64,000 nt of DNA from Acidobacteriota bacterium (GCA_003222895.1 QHXI01000073.1:1880-65879), one strand, 5' to 3'; counted from the first letter of the stretch, positions 51,091 to 60,801 are shown. Notes: a model not told the origin generated them from the sequence alone. A program made the numbers and translations.

Positions 51091-51127
51091 TCAGTGAATT
51101 CGTAATCCGGCAAACTGCGAAGTTGAC

Positions 51128-51862
51128 TCACTGCTTCGGCAGGCGTTCTAACTTGTAGAGCGTGTGCGTATGCTGGATCGACAGGACAACCAGCATTAGT
51201 GACATCCCGAAAGCTGCGATTACTCCGCCGACATCGAAAAGCAGGTAACGGTGGTGATACACGCGCGGCCGGTAAAATAGAAACACGTTGCCAATCATTA
51301 GCAGCAGACGCAACTCGGTCGGGCCCAACTTCCATTGTGAGATCTTGAATATGCCGATCGAGTACGCTGCCAGATAGGAATTAATGGCCAGCATGAAATA
51401 AGAGATCAGCACCGCTGCGGCCACGCGCTCGCTCATATAACCTGAACGCGTCATGCCGAACAGAAGAAAAAATATGCCGAAGGTGTCGATGATGTGGTCC
51501 ACATAAAACCCGTAGCGCGGGCGCTGTCGATCTCGGTACCGCGCCAACGTTCCATCCAGGCTGTCGCCAAACCAGTTCAAAAATATGAAGACATTCACCA
51601 GGTGCAGCATCAACGGATTGTGCTGGCTCGCCGCATAAAACGCGCCGGCTCCGATCATGCCGATGAACCCAAGAATCGAGAGGTGGTCCGAATTCACCCA
51701 CGCCGGCATGCGCCTCGCGAATCCATAAAGCGCGGCCCGCTCAAGCGGAGCGAGGATACTTGTCTGCTCTCGCTGAGCGTCGCGGAAGGCCCTGGTTCCA
51801 GTCTTGTCTTCGATGTTGGTTACGGTTCTGGTTTCGGTCTCGATTGCGATTTCCATCTGCAT
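51128..51862 (-). CDS. CDP-alcohol phosphatidyltransferase family membrane enzyme
   Basis: 244 aa with the family signature D-G-x2-A-R-x8-G-x3-D-x3-D in DSLDGTLARYRDRQRPRYGF and YVDHIID (about residues 100-124), six membrane helices, and a charged N-terminal tail. It transfers a phosphatidyl-type group from a CDP-linked donor to an alcohol such as inositol or glycerol. ATG 51862 is chosen for AGGAG upstream; the frame opens further but the extension is atypical. First gene of an operon with GtrA. Confidence 0.85.
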   Translation of the reverse strand: MQMEIAIETETRTVTNIEDKTGTRAFRDAQREQTSILAPLERAALYGFARRMPAWVNSDHLSILGFIGMIGAGAFYAASQHNPLMLHLVNVFIFLNWFGDSLDGTLARYRDRQRPRYGFYVDHIIDTFGIFFLLFGMTRSGYMSERVAAAVLISYFMLAINSYLAAYSIGIFKISQWKLGPTELRLLLMIGNVFLFYRPRVYHHRYLLFDVGGVIAAFGMSLMLVVLSIQHTHTLYKLERLPKQ

Positions 51863-52104
51863 TTGGGGACTCCTGCTTTCTGCCTGCTCTTTGAGAGCCG
51901 ACTTCCTTGTCGGCGGTTCGCGGGCATCCTGCCCGCTCGGTATTCCGCCGCCCGAATGGCAATCAAGATGCCACACGGGCCGGATGAGAGACGGCGCTAT
52001 TAAAGGCTATTACGAATGATTTAGTGGGGTACGTCAGCGATAATCGAAGATTGAGGCGATATCCAAGTGGCGTAGAAATGCGGCATGTCGGTTCGCTTAG
52101 ACAA

Positions 52105-52133
52105 ACTAAAGGCCCGCCGAAATCAGCGAGCCT
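52105..52133 (-). terminator. Rho-independent terminator for the roadblock gene
   Basis: On the minus strand GGCTCGC pairs with GCGGGCC around TGATTTCG (one G-T/A mismatch), followed by TTTAGTTT. It lies 30 bp after the stop at 52164. Confidence 0.65.
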
Positions 52134-52163
52134 AAGATTTTCAACTTACGATTGCGATTGAAA

Positions 52164-52529
52164 TCACACCGCGAATTCATTGGAAAGAATTAGCTCTGCC
52201 TTTCTCAATTCGTATCGTCCGCGTCCGAGATTGCCGTCGGGTCGCATTGCGAGGAAGACGAAATAATCTTTATGAAGCGCGCGCATCAGCAATGTCGCGT
52301 TTTCTGATGTAACCATCAGTTCGCGCACGTCGCCGAGATTGAGATCGTTCGCTGAACGAGCCGCGGTACGAATCAACGAGGTGAATTCAGCGGCCGCGAC
52401 ATCGAGATTGGCTTCGCTGCCCTCGTCGCTGAAAAACTTTTCGACCGATAAGCCATCTGTTCCCATGATGACCGCGCCGAGCGCGCCATCGGTCTTTTCC
52501 ACGATCTTTTGCAGCGTTTCTTTGAACAT
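52164..52529 (-). CDS. Roadblock/LC7 domain protein (MglB-like)
   Basis: 121 aa with the roadblock fold: FKETLQKIVEKTDGALGAVI, MGTDGLSVEKFF, VAAAEFTSLIRTAARSAND, TLLMRALHKDYFVFLAM. In bacteria such proteins act with small Ras-like GTPases (MglA) in polarity and type IV pilus motility. No mglA is in the window, but the gene follows pilQ. A strong terminator between pilQ and this gene (52540-52576) means it probably has limited read-through or its own promoter. Confidence 0.87.
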   Translation of the reverse strand: MFKETLQKIVEKTDGALGAVIMGTDGLSVEKFFSDEGSEANLDVAAAEFTSLIRTAARSANDLNLGDVRELMVTSENATLLMRALHKDYFVFLAMRPDGNLGRGRYELRKAELILSNEFAV

Positions 52530-52539
52530 AATTCGCTAG

Positions 52540-52576
52540 AAAAAACTATGGCGCAAGTTAGCAACTTGCGCCATAG
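52540..52576 (-). terminator. Strong Rho-independent terminator after pilQ
   Basis: CTATGGCGCAAGTT (52546-52559) is the perfect complement of AACTTGCGCCATAG (52563-52576): a 14-bp stem with a 3-nt loop, followed on the minus strand by TTTTTT. It ends the pilM-pilQ transcript, 22 bp after the pilQ stop. Confidence 0.93.
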
Positions 52577-52597
52577 GAATCAAACTGAATTGCGAGG

Positions 52598-54505
52598 TTA
52601 AGGCCGCTGTCCGCCGACTGCTCCGGGGCGAGCTGAGTTTGTCGGGGCGGTCGCCGGATTGCTCGGTGCGCCCAACACGTTCGGCTGTGTCGACGGACCG
52701 ATAGCCGGATTTTTCTCCTGCTGTTGCAGTTCAGTCGGCGTCGGCGTGTTCGACTGGGGATTACCAAGTGGCACCGGCTGCGGAACACTCTGCGTACGCG
52801 GACCGCTGCTCGGTGCGACCGTCATCGGATGACCAAAGTAATCCGGCCGATAGATATGCGGCGTGATGAAGAACAGGATTTCGGTTGAATCCTTGGTCAC
52901 GAGTTTCCGCTTGAACATGTTGCCGATGATCGGAATGCTGGCGACGCCTGGCGTTCGCTGTCTTTGGGTAGTTTCCGAATCCGCCAGCACTCCACCCATG
53001 ACGGTCGTGCCGCCATCCGGCACCAGCACTTCCGACTGCATGCGCTGAGTATCGATTCCCGGAACGCCACCAACGGCAATGCCCGTGTTCACAGTGTTAT
53101 TTTCAATCGTCACCCGCAGGACGACAGTGCCGGCATCCGTGATTTGCGGAGTAATCGAGAGACGCAGCGGAACTGAAACGAAGGTCGTGGTTACTACCGC
53201 GGTTCCCCCGGCAGCTTGAGTTGTCTGCACCGGAATCTGCGATCCGCTTTCGATCTGTGCGGGACGATTGTTCAAAGCAGTCACGCGCGGAGTCGCAACC
53301 GTCTTAACTTCGCCGCGAGTCTCAGCCGCGCTGAGCAGCGCGCTGATTTGCGCCGTTCCGAATAAACCGGTGGTCAATCCAATTACCGTATTCGCTGCGG
53401 CCGCGGCCAAATTGTTGAGCGGTTGGTTCGTACCATCCATGCCGCCAAAGACTCCGAATCTATTCGGTCCGGTATTGACGGTGCTAGTGCTTCCAGTGCC
53501 GCCTGTGCCGCCTGACGATCCAGACGTGCTGGGCAGCGTGGTGAAGCTGGCCAATCCACCGCGATTCAAGTTCGCGACACCTAACGAAAGTTGCGCGCCG
53601 AGATCGCGGCTGAAGTTGTGCTGCGCGATCACGATTCGCGTTTCGATTTCAACCTGCGGTTCGGGTTGATCGAGAATTGCGATCAACTGGCGAATCGCTT
53701 CGACGTTTTCCTTCACGTCGGTGATGATGAGCGTATTGCTCTGGCCCATAACTTCGACAGAGCCAAGCCGTGACAGCCGGCGCTTGATGATCGGCAGCAT
53801 ACCCTGATCGCCGCCGCCGCCAGTCGAGTCGCCACCGGCGCCGCCGCTGAAACTCAGATTCGTCGATCCGCCGGCGAAAGCACCCGTCGAGCCCGCCGCT
53901 TGCGCCAGAGTTCCCGACGCGCGCACATAATTGAGCCGGACCATCTCAGTAATCAAAGGCGAGTTGTTCAACTGCGCGTCCTTGATGACTCGTTGAGTGT
54001 CTGCCTCTTTAGCCAGAGTTTCGCTGGTTGCGACCCGCAAAATGTTTCCGTTGACATCAACGCCTAAACGGTTCGCTCGCAGAATCGCATCCAGCGCATT
54101 GTTCCACGGGACGTCCTGAACGTTGACGGTGACGGGCACCGCACCCACTGAACTGTCGATCACGAAATTGATTCCGTACTGCTCAGTGATGTAATTCAGA
54201 ATGTCGCGCACGTCCGCATTAACTACATTCAAGTTAATCGGCTCGCCGACAAAACCAGCCTGGCCATACTGCCGGCCCTGATTCGCCTGCATCGTCATGT
54301 TGTCCTTCGCAGGGGAAACCGGCGCCTTCTGCGGAGTTGGCGAAGCTTCTGGCAACGGCGAAAGCGACGTCGCGGAACTGCGTGAGCGCTTCGCGTTGGT
54401 CCTGGCGGACGCGCCGACAGCCAAAGCAAAACTGTTGAGCGACAAACCGGCAGCACATGCAAGAGCGCATGCTCTAACGGCTAGATTCTTGGAATACTTA
54501 GGCAT
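52598..54505 (-). CDS. pilQ: Type IV pilus secretin PilQ
   Basis: 635 aa with a signal peptide (KNLAVRACALACAAGLSLNS), a Pro/Ser-rich spacer, a secretin/TonB short N-terminal domain (NLNVVNADVRDILNYITEQY, about 80-99), an N1 domain, and the secretin core (VATPRVTALNNRPAQIESGS, VPLRLSITPQITDAGTVVLR, TRQRTPGVASIPIIGNMFK-like gate segments, EILFFITPHIYRPDYFG). It forms the outer-membrane pore for the pilus. ATG 54505 with GAGGAGG upstream. Last gene of pilM-N-O-P-Q. A Gly/Ser-rich loop (about 230-260) and a Pro-rich C-terminus are longer than usual. Confidence 0.94.
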   Translation of the reverse strand: MPKYSKNLAVRACALACAAGLSLNSFALAVGASARTNAKRSRSSATSLSPLPEASPTPQKAPVSPAKDNMTMQANQGRQYGQAGFVGEPINLNVVNADVRDILNYITEQYGINFVIDSSVGAVPVTVNVQDVPWNNALDAILRANRLGVDVNGNILRVATSETLAKEADTQRVIKDAQLNNSPLITEMVRLNYVRASGTLAQAAGSTGAFAGGSTNLSFSGGAGGDSTGGGGDQGMLPIIKRRLSRLGSVEVMGQSNTLIITDVKENVEAIRQLIAILDQPEPQVEIETRIVIAQHNFSRDLGAQLSLGVANLNRGGLASFTTLPSTSGSSGGTGGTGSTSTVNTGPNRFGVFGGMDGTNQPLNNLAAAAANTVIGLTTGLFGTAQISALLSAAETRGEVKTVATPRVTALNNRPAQIESGSQIPVQTTQAAGGTAVVTTTFVSVPLRLSITPQITDAGTVVLRVTIENNTVNTGIAVGGVPGIDTQRMQSEVLVPDGGTTVMGGVLADSETTQRQRTPGVASIPIIGNMFKRKLVTKDSTEILFFITPHIYRPDYFGHPMTVAPSSGPRTQSVPQPVPLGNPQSNTPTPTELQQQEKNPAIGPSTQPNVLGAPSNPATAPTNSARPGAVGGQRP

Positions 54506-54707
54506 TATTCCCTCCTCAGGGGATTGGGCTGAACTCCGCCGCACGCTCGCTCGAAATGTCCTACAACAATCATTCGAAGCGTACACCGCACTACGCGGTC
54601 ATTCAGCTGTTGTCAAAGAGTGAACGAAGCCGATGCTTCGAGGGGCTGACTATCGCTCACGGGTTGAGCTGATGGTGACGAGCATCACAATCAGCTGAAA
54701 ACTTTTG

Positions 54708-55397
54708 TTATTGCTTTTCCGGGACTACCGGCTTGGCAGTTTCTTTTTCCGGGACTACCGGCTTGGCAGTTTCTTTTTCCGGGACTACCGGCTTGGCAGT
54801 TTCAACTGTCGGCGCATCGGAAGGAGCGGCTTTAGCCGCAGTCATGGCTTCGACCGGGCTCGGTGTTCGGAGAGGCTTGACCTCGACTGACTTTTCTCTG
54901 CGACCATCGGTCCAAACCGTATCGCGACGAAAGATCAAACGGCCTTCTTCGATGGCCACAAGTTGGCCATCAAAGAACCTTTCGCCGGGATAAATCACGT
55001 ACGAAAGTTTGGGAGCTAGAGGTGTCGCTTCGACCATCGCTGACCAGCCGCGCGGCGAGCGGAAGATGCCCGTCACTTGTACTTCGTTGAGCAGCAAAGC
55101 CGTGGTTGGCTTCGGGGCGGCAACGTGTGCGTTAGCAGCGGCCATCTTCTCCGCGCGATAACGCTCGATGCGCATCTGAATTGAAGGCGCCTCGAGCTTG
55201 GCAACAACCCTGGTCTGCTTGACCGGTGGCTGATATTTCTTGAAAGGATCGCGAACAGACGACTTCTCGTTGGCCGGCGGATTCTTCGCTTCGCTTTTTT
55301 CTTTTTCTTGCGCAGCGGCGCTAATCGCAACGAGGCTCATCGCGCCAAGGATGGCCGCGAAGCTTAAGCTGTAACGGATGGCTGTTTTGAAGTTCAT
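54708..55397 (-). CDS. pilP: PilP-like type IV pilus assembly lipoprotein-type protein
   Basis: 229 aa with a signal peptide (YSLSFAAILGAMSLVAISAA), then the PilP core (SVRDPFKKY, about 46-54; LNEVQVTGIFRSPRGWSAMV, about 108-127; GERFFDGQLVAIEEGRLIF). PilP links the inner-membrane PilN/PilO complex to PilQ. No lipobox Cys is evident. The C-terminus is three tandem copies of ETAKPVVPEK from a 30-bp repeat, probably variable between strains. Gap of 202 bp to pilQ contains an imperfect hairpin (about 54666-54698). Confidence 0.85.
   Translation of the reverse strand: MNFKTAIRYSLSFAAILGAMSLVAISAAAQEKEKSEAKNPPANEKSSVRDPFKKYQPPVKQTRVVAKLEAPSIQMRIERYRAEKMAAANAHVAAPKPTTALLLNEVQVTGIFRSPRGWSAMVEATPLAPKLSYVIYPGERFFDGQLVAIEEGRLIFRRDTVWTDGRREKSVEVKPLRTPSPVEAMTAAKAAPSDAPTVETAKPVVPEKETAKPVVPEKETAKPVVPEKQ
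54711..54803 (-). repeat. 30-bp tandem repeat in pilP 3' end (x3)
   Basis: The unit starting TTCTTTTTCCGGGACTACCG recurs at 54741 and 54771, with a slightly altered copy at 54711. It encodes ETAKPVVPEK and keeps the frame at any copy number. Confidence 0.95.
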
Positions 55398-55415
55398 AGT
55401 CGTGTTTCCTGAAAA

Positions 55416-56096
55416 CTATTTGGCTGGGGGAACAGCTTGTTGTACCGCTTGTTGGGTAGCGGCGGCGGGATTGGCTCCTGGCTGGTTCGCTGCCGGCGCG
55501 TTCGGCTGCGCCGCTTTCTGTTGTTGTTGCAGCTTCTCAGACGAAACGTAGTAGGCCGTAAGATCGAATCGCGCTTCTACGGTCTTGTTGGATCCCTGAG
55601 CATCCAATTGCTTGATCTCAAAGTTTGTGATCGAAACGATTCGTTGATAGTGCGCCATCTGATCGAAGAAGGTGCGCAGCCCCGCAAAAGAGCTTTGGAC
55701 CGCCACGTCGATCTTCTTGCCGCTATAGAAGTCCTGTTGGACGTCGTCCTTCGGCGTGAAATGTCTTAGCGACAAACCTGTCTCGCGCGCATGCTCCTGA
55801 ATGCCTTCCAGCACCGTTGTCAACTCGCGTTGTTCGGGCAGCAGCGCTTTCAGCTCTTCTAATTCTTCCTGCTTGTTTTTGTAAGCGGTGCGAAATTCGC
55901 TCAGCCGCTGCGAAGCGATCTGCGCTTCCTGATTAGCTTTTCGCAGCGTGGCGATTTGTTCCTGCAGGGCCTTGGTTTCTTTGCGCGTGCCGCGGGTAGC
56001 GAAGTACCAGAAGCCGCCATAAACGAGCACGGCCACCCCGCCCAAAATGACGAAGCGCAAGTACCAGGGAAGATTGTTGATGTTTCCGAGCTTCAT
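55416..56096 (-). CDS. pilO: Type IV pilus alignment protein PilO
   Basis: 226 aa with a single membrane helix (LRFVILGGVAVLVYGGFWYF), a coiled coil (about 40-80, ETKALQEQIATLRKANQEAQ) and a PilO ferredoxin-like domain (ELEELKALLPEQRELTTVLE; ALRTFFDQMAHYQRIVSITNF-like segment). The C-terminal tail is Ala/Gln/Pro-rich. It forms a heterodimer with PilN on the periplasmic face of the inner membrane. Between pilN and pilP. Confidence 0.92.
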   Translation of the reverse strand: MKLGNINNLPWYLRFVILGGVAVLVYGGFWYFATRGTRKETKALQEQIATLRKANQEAQIASQRLSEFRTAYKNKQEELEELKALLPEQRELTTVLEGIQEHARETGLSLRHFTPKDDVQQDFYSGKKIDVAVQSSFAGLRTFFDQMAHYQRIVSITNFEIKQLDAQGSNKTVEARFDLTAYYVSSEKLQQQQKAAQPNAPAANQPGANPAAATQQAVQQAVPPAK

Positions 56097-56130
56097 GATG
56101 TTTTCCTACGCGAACGATTTGTGTCGCAGT

Positions 56131-56841
56131 TTAATTGCGAGCCGCGACATGATTCGTCGCACTGTTGGCAGCGGGAGTTTGGTTGGCAGGTTGCGGCAAT
56201 TTGTTGTGCGAGTAGTTGCACTTGATGGTGAAGGCCACAACTTCGGGCAGCGCTAAAGCCGGAATTGCCGCAGCGTTAGGCGCTGGAGCGTTGCTAGTGC
56301 CGCTCTTCCCTTCCTGCGGGACCTCGCGTTGCGTCTCGATATTCAAATTCGTGAACAGGCCTGAAGAGAATTCCATGCTCTGCCCGAATCGGGTTACTGC
56401 GGCTTCATTCGGCGACTCGCCTTTGATCACCAATTCCGCTTCTTTTTGCTCAACGCTCTTCAGGTACAGACCCGGGACGCCGTCAAATCGAGCCTTGATC
56501 TCGGCTAGCACGGCGCTCGGTCCCTGCTGCGAAGCCCGCAACTTCTGAATCGCGTCGATGCGAAGATTGATTTCGCCCATCTTCTTTTCAAGGTCAGCCT
56601 GTTCGTGCTTGACCGCGTTCATCTGATCGTTGATGCGACGTTCTTTCTCAAGATCATTCGTCGCTGTCTGGTGTTGAGAATTCGCGCTTACGTAATCGAA
56701 ACCTATTCCCAGGACTAACAAAGCCACGACCGTCAGCACCAGCAACAGTGTTTGCGTACGCGTGCTCGAAACTTTGTCCTCAACGAACGCCACGCTCGCT
56801 GGACGATCAGTGATCGATTCCAAAAGGTTAACTTTGATCAT
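56131..56841 (-). CDS. pilN: Type IV pilus assembly protein PilN
   Basis: 236 aa beginning MIKVNLLES, the short cytoplasmic motif that binds PilM, then a membrane helix (LLLVLTVVALLVLGIGFDYV), a coiled coil (about 60-100) and a ferredoxin-like periplasmic domain (FDGVPGLYLKSVEQKEAELV). Its ATG overlaps the pilM stop (ATGA). The C-terminus is Ala/Asn/Pro-rich. Confidence 0.92.
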   Translation of the reverse strand: MIKVNLLESITDRPASVAFVEDKVSSTRTQTLLLVLTVVALLVLGIGFDYVSANSQHQTATNDLEKERRINDQMNAVKHEQADLEKKMGEINLRIDAIQKLRASQQGPSAVLAEIKARFDGVPGLYLKSVEQKEAELVIKGESPNEAAVTRFGQSMEFSSGLFTNLNIETQREVPQEGKSGTSNAPAPNAAAIPALALPEVVAFTIKCNYSHNKLPQPANQTPAANSATNHVAARN

Positions 56842-57896
56842 CGCGCGTCAACTCCTCTCAGCGCCAGTCCGACCGCTATAGCCATCTCGGGCACAATGTC
56901 CCGCATGTATTCGGGATCGAAACCGCGAGAATCGATTTTGATTTTTCGGAACGGATCGAAGACCTCAACGGGAATGTCGAATTGCTTCGACAGAAACTCC
57001 ATCAAGCCGGCCAGCTTCGAACCACCGCCCGAAACCAGAAGGCGTTCGACCGCTGAGCTGCCGTCTTCAACTGTCGCGCGATAGAAGTCCATCGTTTTTT
57101 GAACTTCAAGCGCCAAAATATCGGACACGGTTTCGAGTATCGGCGCGATCTCGCGATCCTCGATGCCAACGGGCAACGGCATGCCGCGCTTCACTTGCTC
57201 GGCTTGCTCGAATGTCAAGCCCAATTCCTTTTGCAGCAATGACGTGTATTGGTTGCCACCGAACGATGCGTCACGGGTGAAGACCGATCGCTCGCCATTG
57301 AGAATGTTGATGTTCGTCGTCGACGCGCCGATATTCAGCAAAGCAACCACTTGACCGGGCTGGGGGGCATAGTTCAGCTCGTAGCAATTCTGAAGCGCGA
57401 ACGCGTCAACGTCGATCACGGCTGGTTGTTTGCCAGCGAGTTGAATAGCTTGCTTCAGGTTCGCAATCTTGTCGCGCTTGCACGCCGCCATCAAAACGTG
57501 AATTGCGTCGTCTGAGTCTCCAGTGACATGGTAGTCCAGGTTCACATCAGAGATGTCGAACGGGATGTGCTCTTCCGCATGCCACGCGAACGATTCCTTA
57601 AGCTCGTCTGAACTCATCTGCGGCAGCACAATATTCTTCACGATTACTGAGTGACCGTTCACACCGGCGGCAACCCTGGTCGTTTTGATCTTGTGCTCGG
57701 TGAAAATGTTAGCGATCGCATTCGACACAGAGTTCAACTCCATAATCTGTCCGTCAACGACCGAATCAGGTTCGAGTGGTTCGTAGCCAAGGCTGACCAG
57801 TTGAAAATCTCCGTTTTTGCCTTGAAGCTCGACGGCCTTAATGCTGCTCGAGCCAATGTCGACGCCCACCATGCTCTTGTTAACTCGTTTCCACAT
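56838..57896 (-). CDS. pilM: Type IV pilus assembly ATPase-fold protein PilM
   Basis: 352 aa of the FtsA/actin-like fold: VGVDIGSSSIKAVELQ (phosphate 1), FAWHAEEHIPFDISDVNLDY, LLNIGASTTNINILNGE (phosphate 2), and LLVSGGGSKLAGLMEFL. It binds nucleotide and the N-terminus of PilN in the cytoplasm. ATG 57896 with GAGGAG upstream is preferred; an upstream extension lies in palindromic DNA. First gene of pilM-N-O-P-Q. Confidence 0.94.
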   Translation of the reverse strand: MWKRVNKSMVGVDIGSSSIKAVELQGKNGDFQLVSLGYEPLEPDSVVDGQIMELNSVSNAIANIFTEHKIKTTRVAAGVNGHSVIVKNIVLPQMSSDELKESFAWHAEEHIPFDISDVNLDYHVTGDSDDAIHVLMAACKRDKIANLKQAIQLAGKQPAVIDVDAFALQNCYELNYAPQPGQVVALLNIGASTTNINILNGERSVFTRDASFGGNQYTSLLQKELGLTFEQAEQVKRGMPLPVGIEDREIAPILETVSDILALEVQKTMDFYRATVEDGSSAVERLLVSGGGSKLAGLMEFLSKQFDIPVEVFDPFRKIKIDSRGFDPEYMRDIVPEMAIAVGLALRGVDAR

Positions 57897-58353
57897 TATC
57901 AATTGCTCCTCGCAACTTTGAAGATTAGGAGGCGCTGTCGGCGCACGCGCACGCGGGCTCGACGAGCCCGCCATAATCCGGCGCGCACTAATCGGACGCG
58001 GCATGAATTGCTTGTGTTCTTCGTCATTGAATTTTCCAAAACAGTTATTGAAAGGCTTCGCTTAGTGGCGAAGGGCGGGGCTGATTCTGGCGGGTTCGCC
58101 GCCGGCAGTGATTGGCGAAAGAGCTGGATGCCCAGTCGGTAGAGCGGCCGGGCCACGACTGCCAACCTCAGGCTACAATATGCGAGCAACCACTGTCAAC
58201 ATGATTTTACTACGTTCAACTTCTACAAATTAGGTCGAAATTTCAAGGAAGACATAAATCAAACTGACCGGGCGGCGTTAAAACGGCGCCGATTAGGAGC
58301 TTTGCGCCTACTAATCGGAACTGCGGTTGCCAATTGGTCAAACACGGTTTAGG
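57897..58353. other. Intergenic region with palindromes, pilM leader
   Basis: Divergent genes flank about 457 bp. GCGGGCTC-GAC-GAGCCCGC (57953-57971) is a perfect hairpin 57 bp upstream of pilM, so it would be in the pilM leader RNA. CCGATTAG/CTAATCGG (58288-58317, with inner pairing) is a second hairpin about 40 bp upstream of the next gene, with a related ACTAATCGG at about 57988. No ORF supported. Confidence 0.55.
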
Positions 58354-60069
58354 ATGCGTCGATTGATCACTCGTCGTCGCGCATTATTCTCGATTTTGCT
58401 TATTGCTGTGCTGCTCGCTGCAGCATGGATCTATTGGAACCGACTAACGCGCTCTGATCTTTCGGCCTTTGCGCCCTCCAATTGCCTCGCCTTCGTCGAG
58501 GGGGACGATCTCGCGGCGCTCGTCACAGGCATCGAGCAAACCGAAGCCTGGCGAACGCTTAGTGGTCCACTCGCGGCTCCGCAAACCCTGCTTCCAAATC
58601 GATGGCTGTTACGTCTCGCCAGATGGACCGGTACCGGATCGGCAGATACAATTTTGTTTGCGCGTTCGCAAGTCGGGGTCGTCTTTACCGGTGCTGAAGC
58701 GTCGCAGTCCGAGGCAACGCTTACGATAAAGCCGCTCGCCACTTTCATCGTAGAGACTCACACATCACAAGGCCGGATGAAGCCGGCGGTCGAGCGACAC
58801 ATCGAGGACTTGGCACGCCGCGTTTACAGGAATCCGGGATTGTTGCGTAAACAGATTGATGGGATCGATCTCGAAGAATGGATCTCAGATGACAAGTCTC
58901 ATCAAATCGTGTTTGCCTTTGTCGATACGACTGTCATTGTCGGTAATGATGAATCGACGGTATTGCACTCGATCGAAGCGCACAATGGAAAGCGTGCTTC
59001 GCTACGAGACGCAAAGGAATTTGCAGTGCAGCGGAATGGCGTCGGCGAGTCCAGCACTTTGCTGTTTGGATACATTTCGCAGTCAGGCGTTAGGTCCCTG
59101 CTCCAGGCATTCGTCATCTACAGAGGGGGTTCGTCCGCCGACGCAATCACAACGGCGCCCATCTTCGCAGACACCTTCGGGGCTCTCGTTAATAGCATCA
59201 GCTGGACGTCTAGGCTTGCAGATGGTTCGGTTGAGGATCGCTGTCAGATTAATTTGCCCGACGACGTCGCCGAAAAGTTGCGAAGCATGGTGCCTCAGCA
59301 CGGTTTCGATCTAACAAAACTTTCCTTCATCCCGTCGGATGCTTATTCATTCTCCAATTATCAACTCCGAGATCCTGCGACCTTCTGGAGTAACTTGAAC
59401 GCAGTGGTTTCATCGCATGCTGATTTGATCGGTTCCGTCGCCGCGCGGCCAATCTTGCGCGGCCTCCTGAAGCCATACGGGATTGACGACCCGGACACCT
59501 TCGCGCGAGCGATTGGTCCAAACTTGCGCACGATTCGTATTGAAGAAAACTCGCCATCGGTCCTAATCGTCGAAGCATTTGATCGGCAGGCGCTAAGAAC
59601 ACTTATCCTGAAGCGTTTGGGTAAAAACTCTAAATCCGGGCAAGCCGGAAACGCAGAAATAATGGTTTCATCATCAGACAATTTCGCAGCGGCGTTCATT
59701 GATAATTACGTCCTGCTTGGACCAGCGGAAGCAGTGCGGCGATGCCTGGCAACGGCCACACAGTCGCAATCGATTACTTCCCAGGAATCATTTCGGCGCG
59801 CTGAGAAAGTCCTGGACGTGTCACTGCCGTTTACCGTCATCACGTTTGCAAGCGACCAGCGCGCTGCGATTTCCTTCGTCGAGGCCTTTTCCCGTCAAGA
59901 GCGTCCGGCTTTCGCAACCAACGCCGCGCAAGTCGATCAAGCGGTGAGCGGTTTGCCCTATGCCGTTAGCGTCACGCTGCTGAAGGGATCGTCGATCGAG
60001 TGGACTTCGCGCTCGTCATTCGGCCTGGCGGGTTCGCTCGTGGCTCAGTTCGCGCCTGAATCCAAATGA
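58354..60069 (+). CDS. DUF3352-like membrane-anchored protein
   Basis: 571 aa with an N-terminal helix (ALFSILLIAVLLAAAWIYWN), then an extracytoplasmic domain starting SAFAPSNCLAFVEGDDLAAL, a pattern shared with DUF3352-type proteins (proteins that begin by measuring a protein-family 'P-x-x-A-xx-F' start). Repeated beta-alpha units such as VIVGNDESTVLHSIEAHNG and SSDNFAAAFIDNYVLLGPAE occur twice, suggesting internal duplication. Function unknown. It overlaps rdgB by 4 bp (ATGA), so the two are translationally coupled. Confidence 0.65.
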   Translation: MRRLITRRRALFSILLIAVLLAAAWIYWNRLTRSDLSAFAPSNCLAFVEGDDLAALVTGIEQTEAWRTLSGPLAAPQTLLPNRWLLRLARWTGTGSADTILFARSQVGVVFTGAEASQSEATLTIKPLATFIVETHTSQGRMKPAVERHIEDLARRVYRNPGLLRKQIDGIDLEEWISDDKSHQIVFAFVDTTVIVGNDESTVLHSIEAHNGKRASLRDAKEFAVQRNGVGESSTLLFGYISQSGVRSLLQAFVIYRGGSSADAITTAPIFADTFGALVNSISWTSRLADGSVEDRCQINLPDDVAEKLRSMVPQHGFDLTKLSFIPSDAYSFSNYQLRDPATFWSNLNAVVSSHADLIGSVAARPILRGLLKPYGIDDPDTFARAIGPNLRTIRIEENSPSVLIVEAFDRQALRTLILKRLGKNSKSGQAGNAEIMVSSSDNFAAAFIDNYVLLGPAEAVRRCLATATQSQSITSQESFRRAEKVLDVSLPFTVITFASDQRAAISFVEAFSRQERPAFATNAAQVDQAVSGLPYAVSVTLLKGSSIEWTSRSSFGLAGSLVAQFAPESK

Positions 60070-60689
60070 GAACAGACCGACGCTTATTACTCGCTTCGCA
60101 CAATCAAGGGAAGTTGCGCGAACTGCGCGAACTACTCCGCGATATTTCAGTTATGATTACAAGCCTCGATGGTTTTCCGCATCTGCATGCCGTCGAGGAA
60201 ACAGGCCGAACATTTGCAGAAAACGCTTCGCTGAAAGCAGGGAGTTACGCAAAGCAAACTCACCTGCTGACGATTGCGGACGATTCGGGCTTGGAGGTTA
60301 AAGCACTCGAAGGCAGACCTGGTGTTTTTTCTGCGCGCTATGCCGGACCCGGTTCATCAGACGAACTGCGAACCCAAAAGCTCTTGTCAGAGTTAGCCTC
60401 GCTCTCCCCGGAACTCCGATCAGCTCGGTTCTGTTGCTCGGTCGCATTAGCAGACGAAGAAGGCAAGATCATTCACATTTCAAACGGAATATGCGAAGGG
60501 CGGATCGCAATCGCAGCAAGGGGATTAGGCGGATTCGGTTACGATCCAATCTTCATTCCAGAAGGTTTCCAGCAAACTTTTGGTGAACTGAAACCGGAGA
60601 TCAAAAACCAGATCAGTCATCGCGCCCGAGCACTCGCTGGCACGCGCGCGTTTCTACGTTCCTTGACCGGTTCTTCCAAGGCTCGCTAG
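60066..60689 (+). CDS. rdgB: Non-canonical purine NTP pyrophosphatase RdgB/HAM1
   Basis: 207 aa with [17 protein letters not shown] (about 7-23, substrate-binding), [20 protein letters not shown] (catalytic Glu/Lys), [20 protein letters not shown], and [20 protein letters not shown]: all motifs of the ITPase family. It hydrolyses dITP, XTP and similar nucleotides to keep them out of DNA and RNA. Start ATG 60066 overlaps the DUF3352-like stop. Confidence 0.95.
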   Translation: MRTDRRLLLASHNQGKLRELRELLRDISVMITSLDGFPHLHAVEETGRTFAENASLKAGSYAKQTHLLTIADDSGLEVKALEGRPGVFSARYAGPGSSDELRTQKLLSELASLSPELRSARFCCSVALADEEGKIIHISNGICEGRIAIAARGLGGFGYDPIFIPEGFQQTFGELKPEIKNQISHRARALAGTRAFLRSLTGSSKAR

Positions 60690-60723
60690 AATGGCGAGTC
60701 TTCTTCGGTCGAAGTGAGACAGC

Positions 60724-60801
<78 letters not shown>

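Noticed and set aside
54711-54803. Tandem repeats as a possible CRISPR array
   Set aside because: The 30-bp units are adjacent without unique spacers and encode a peptide repeat in pilP. No cas genes are in the window.
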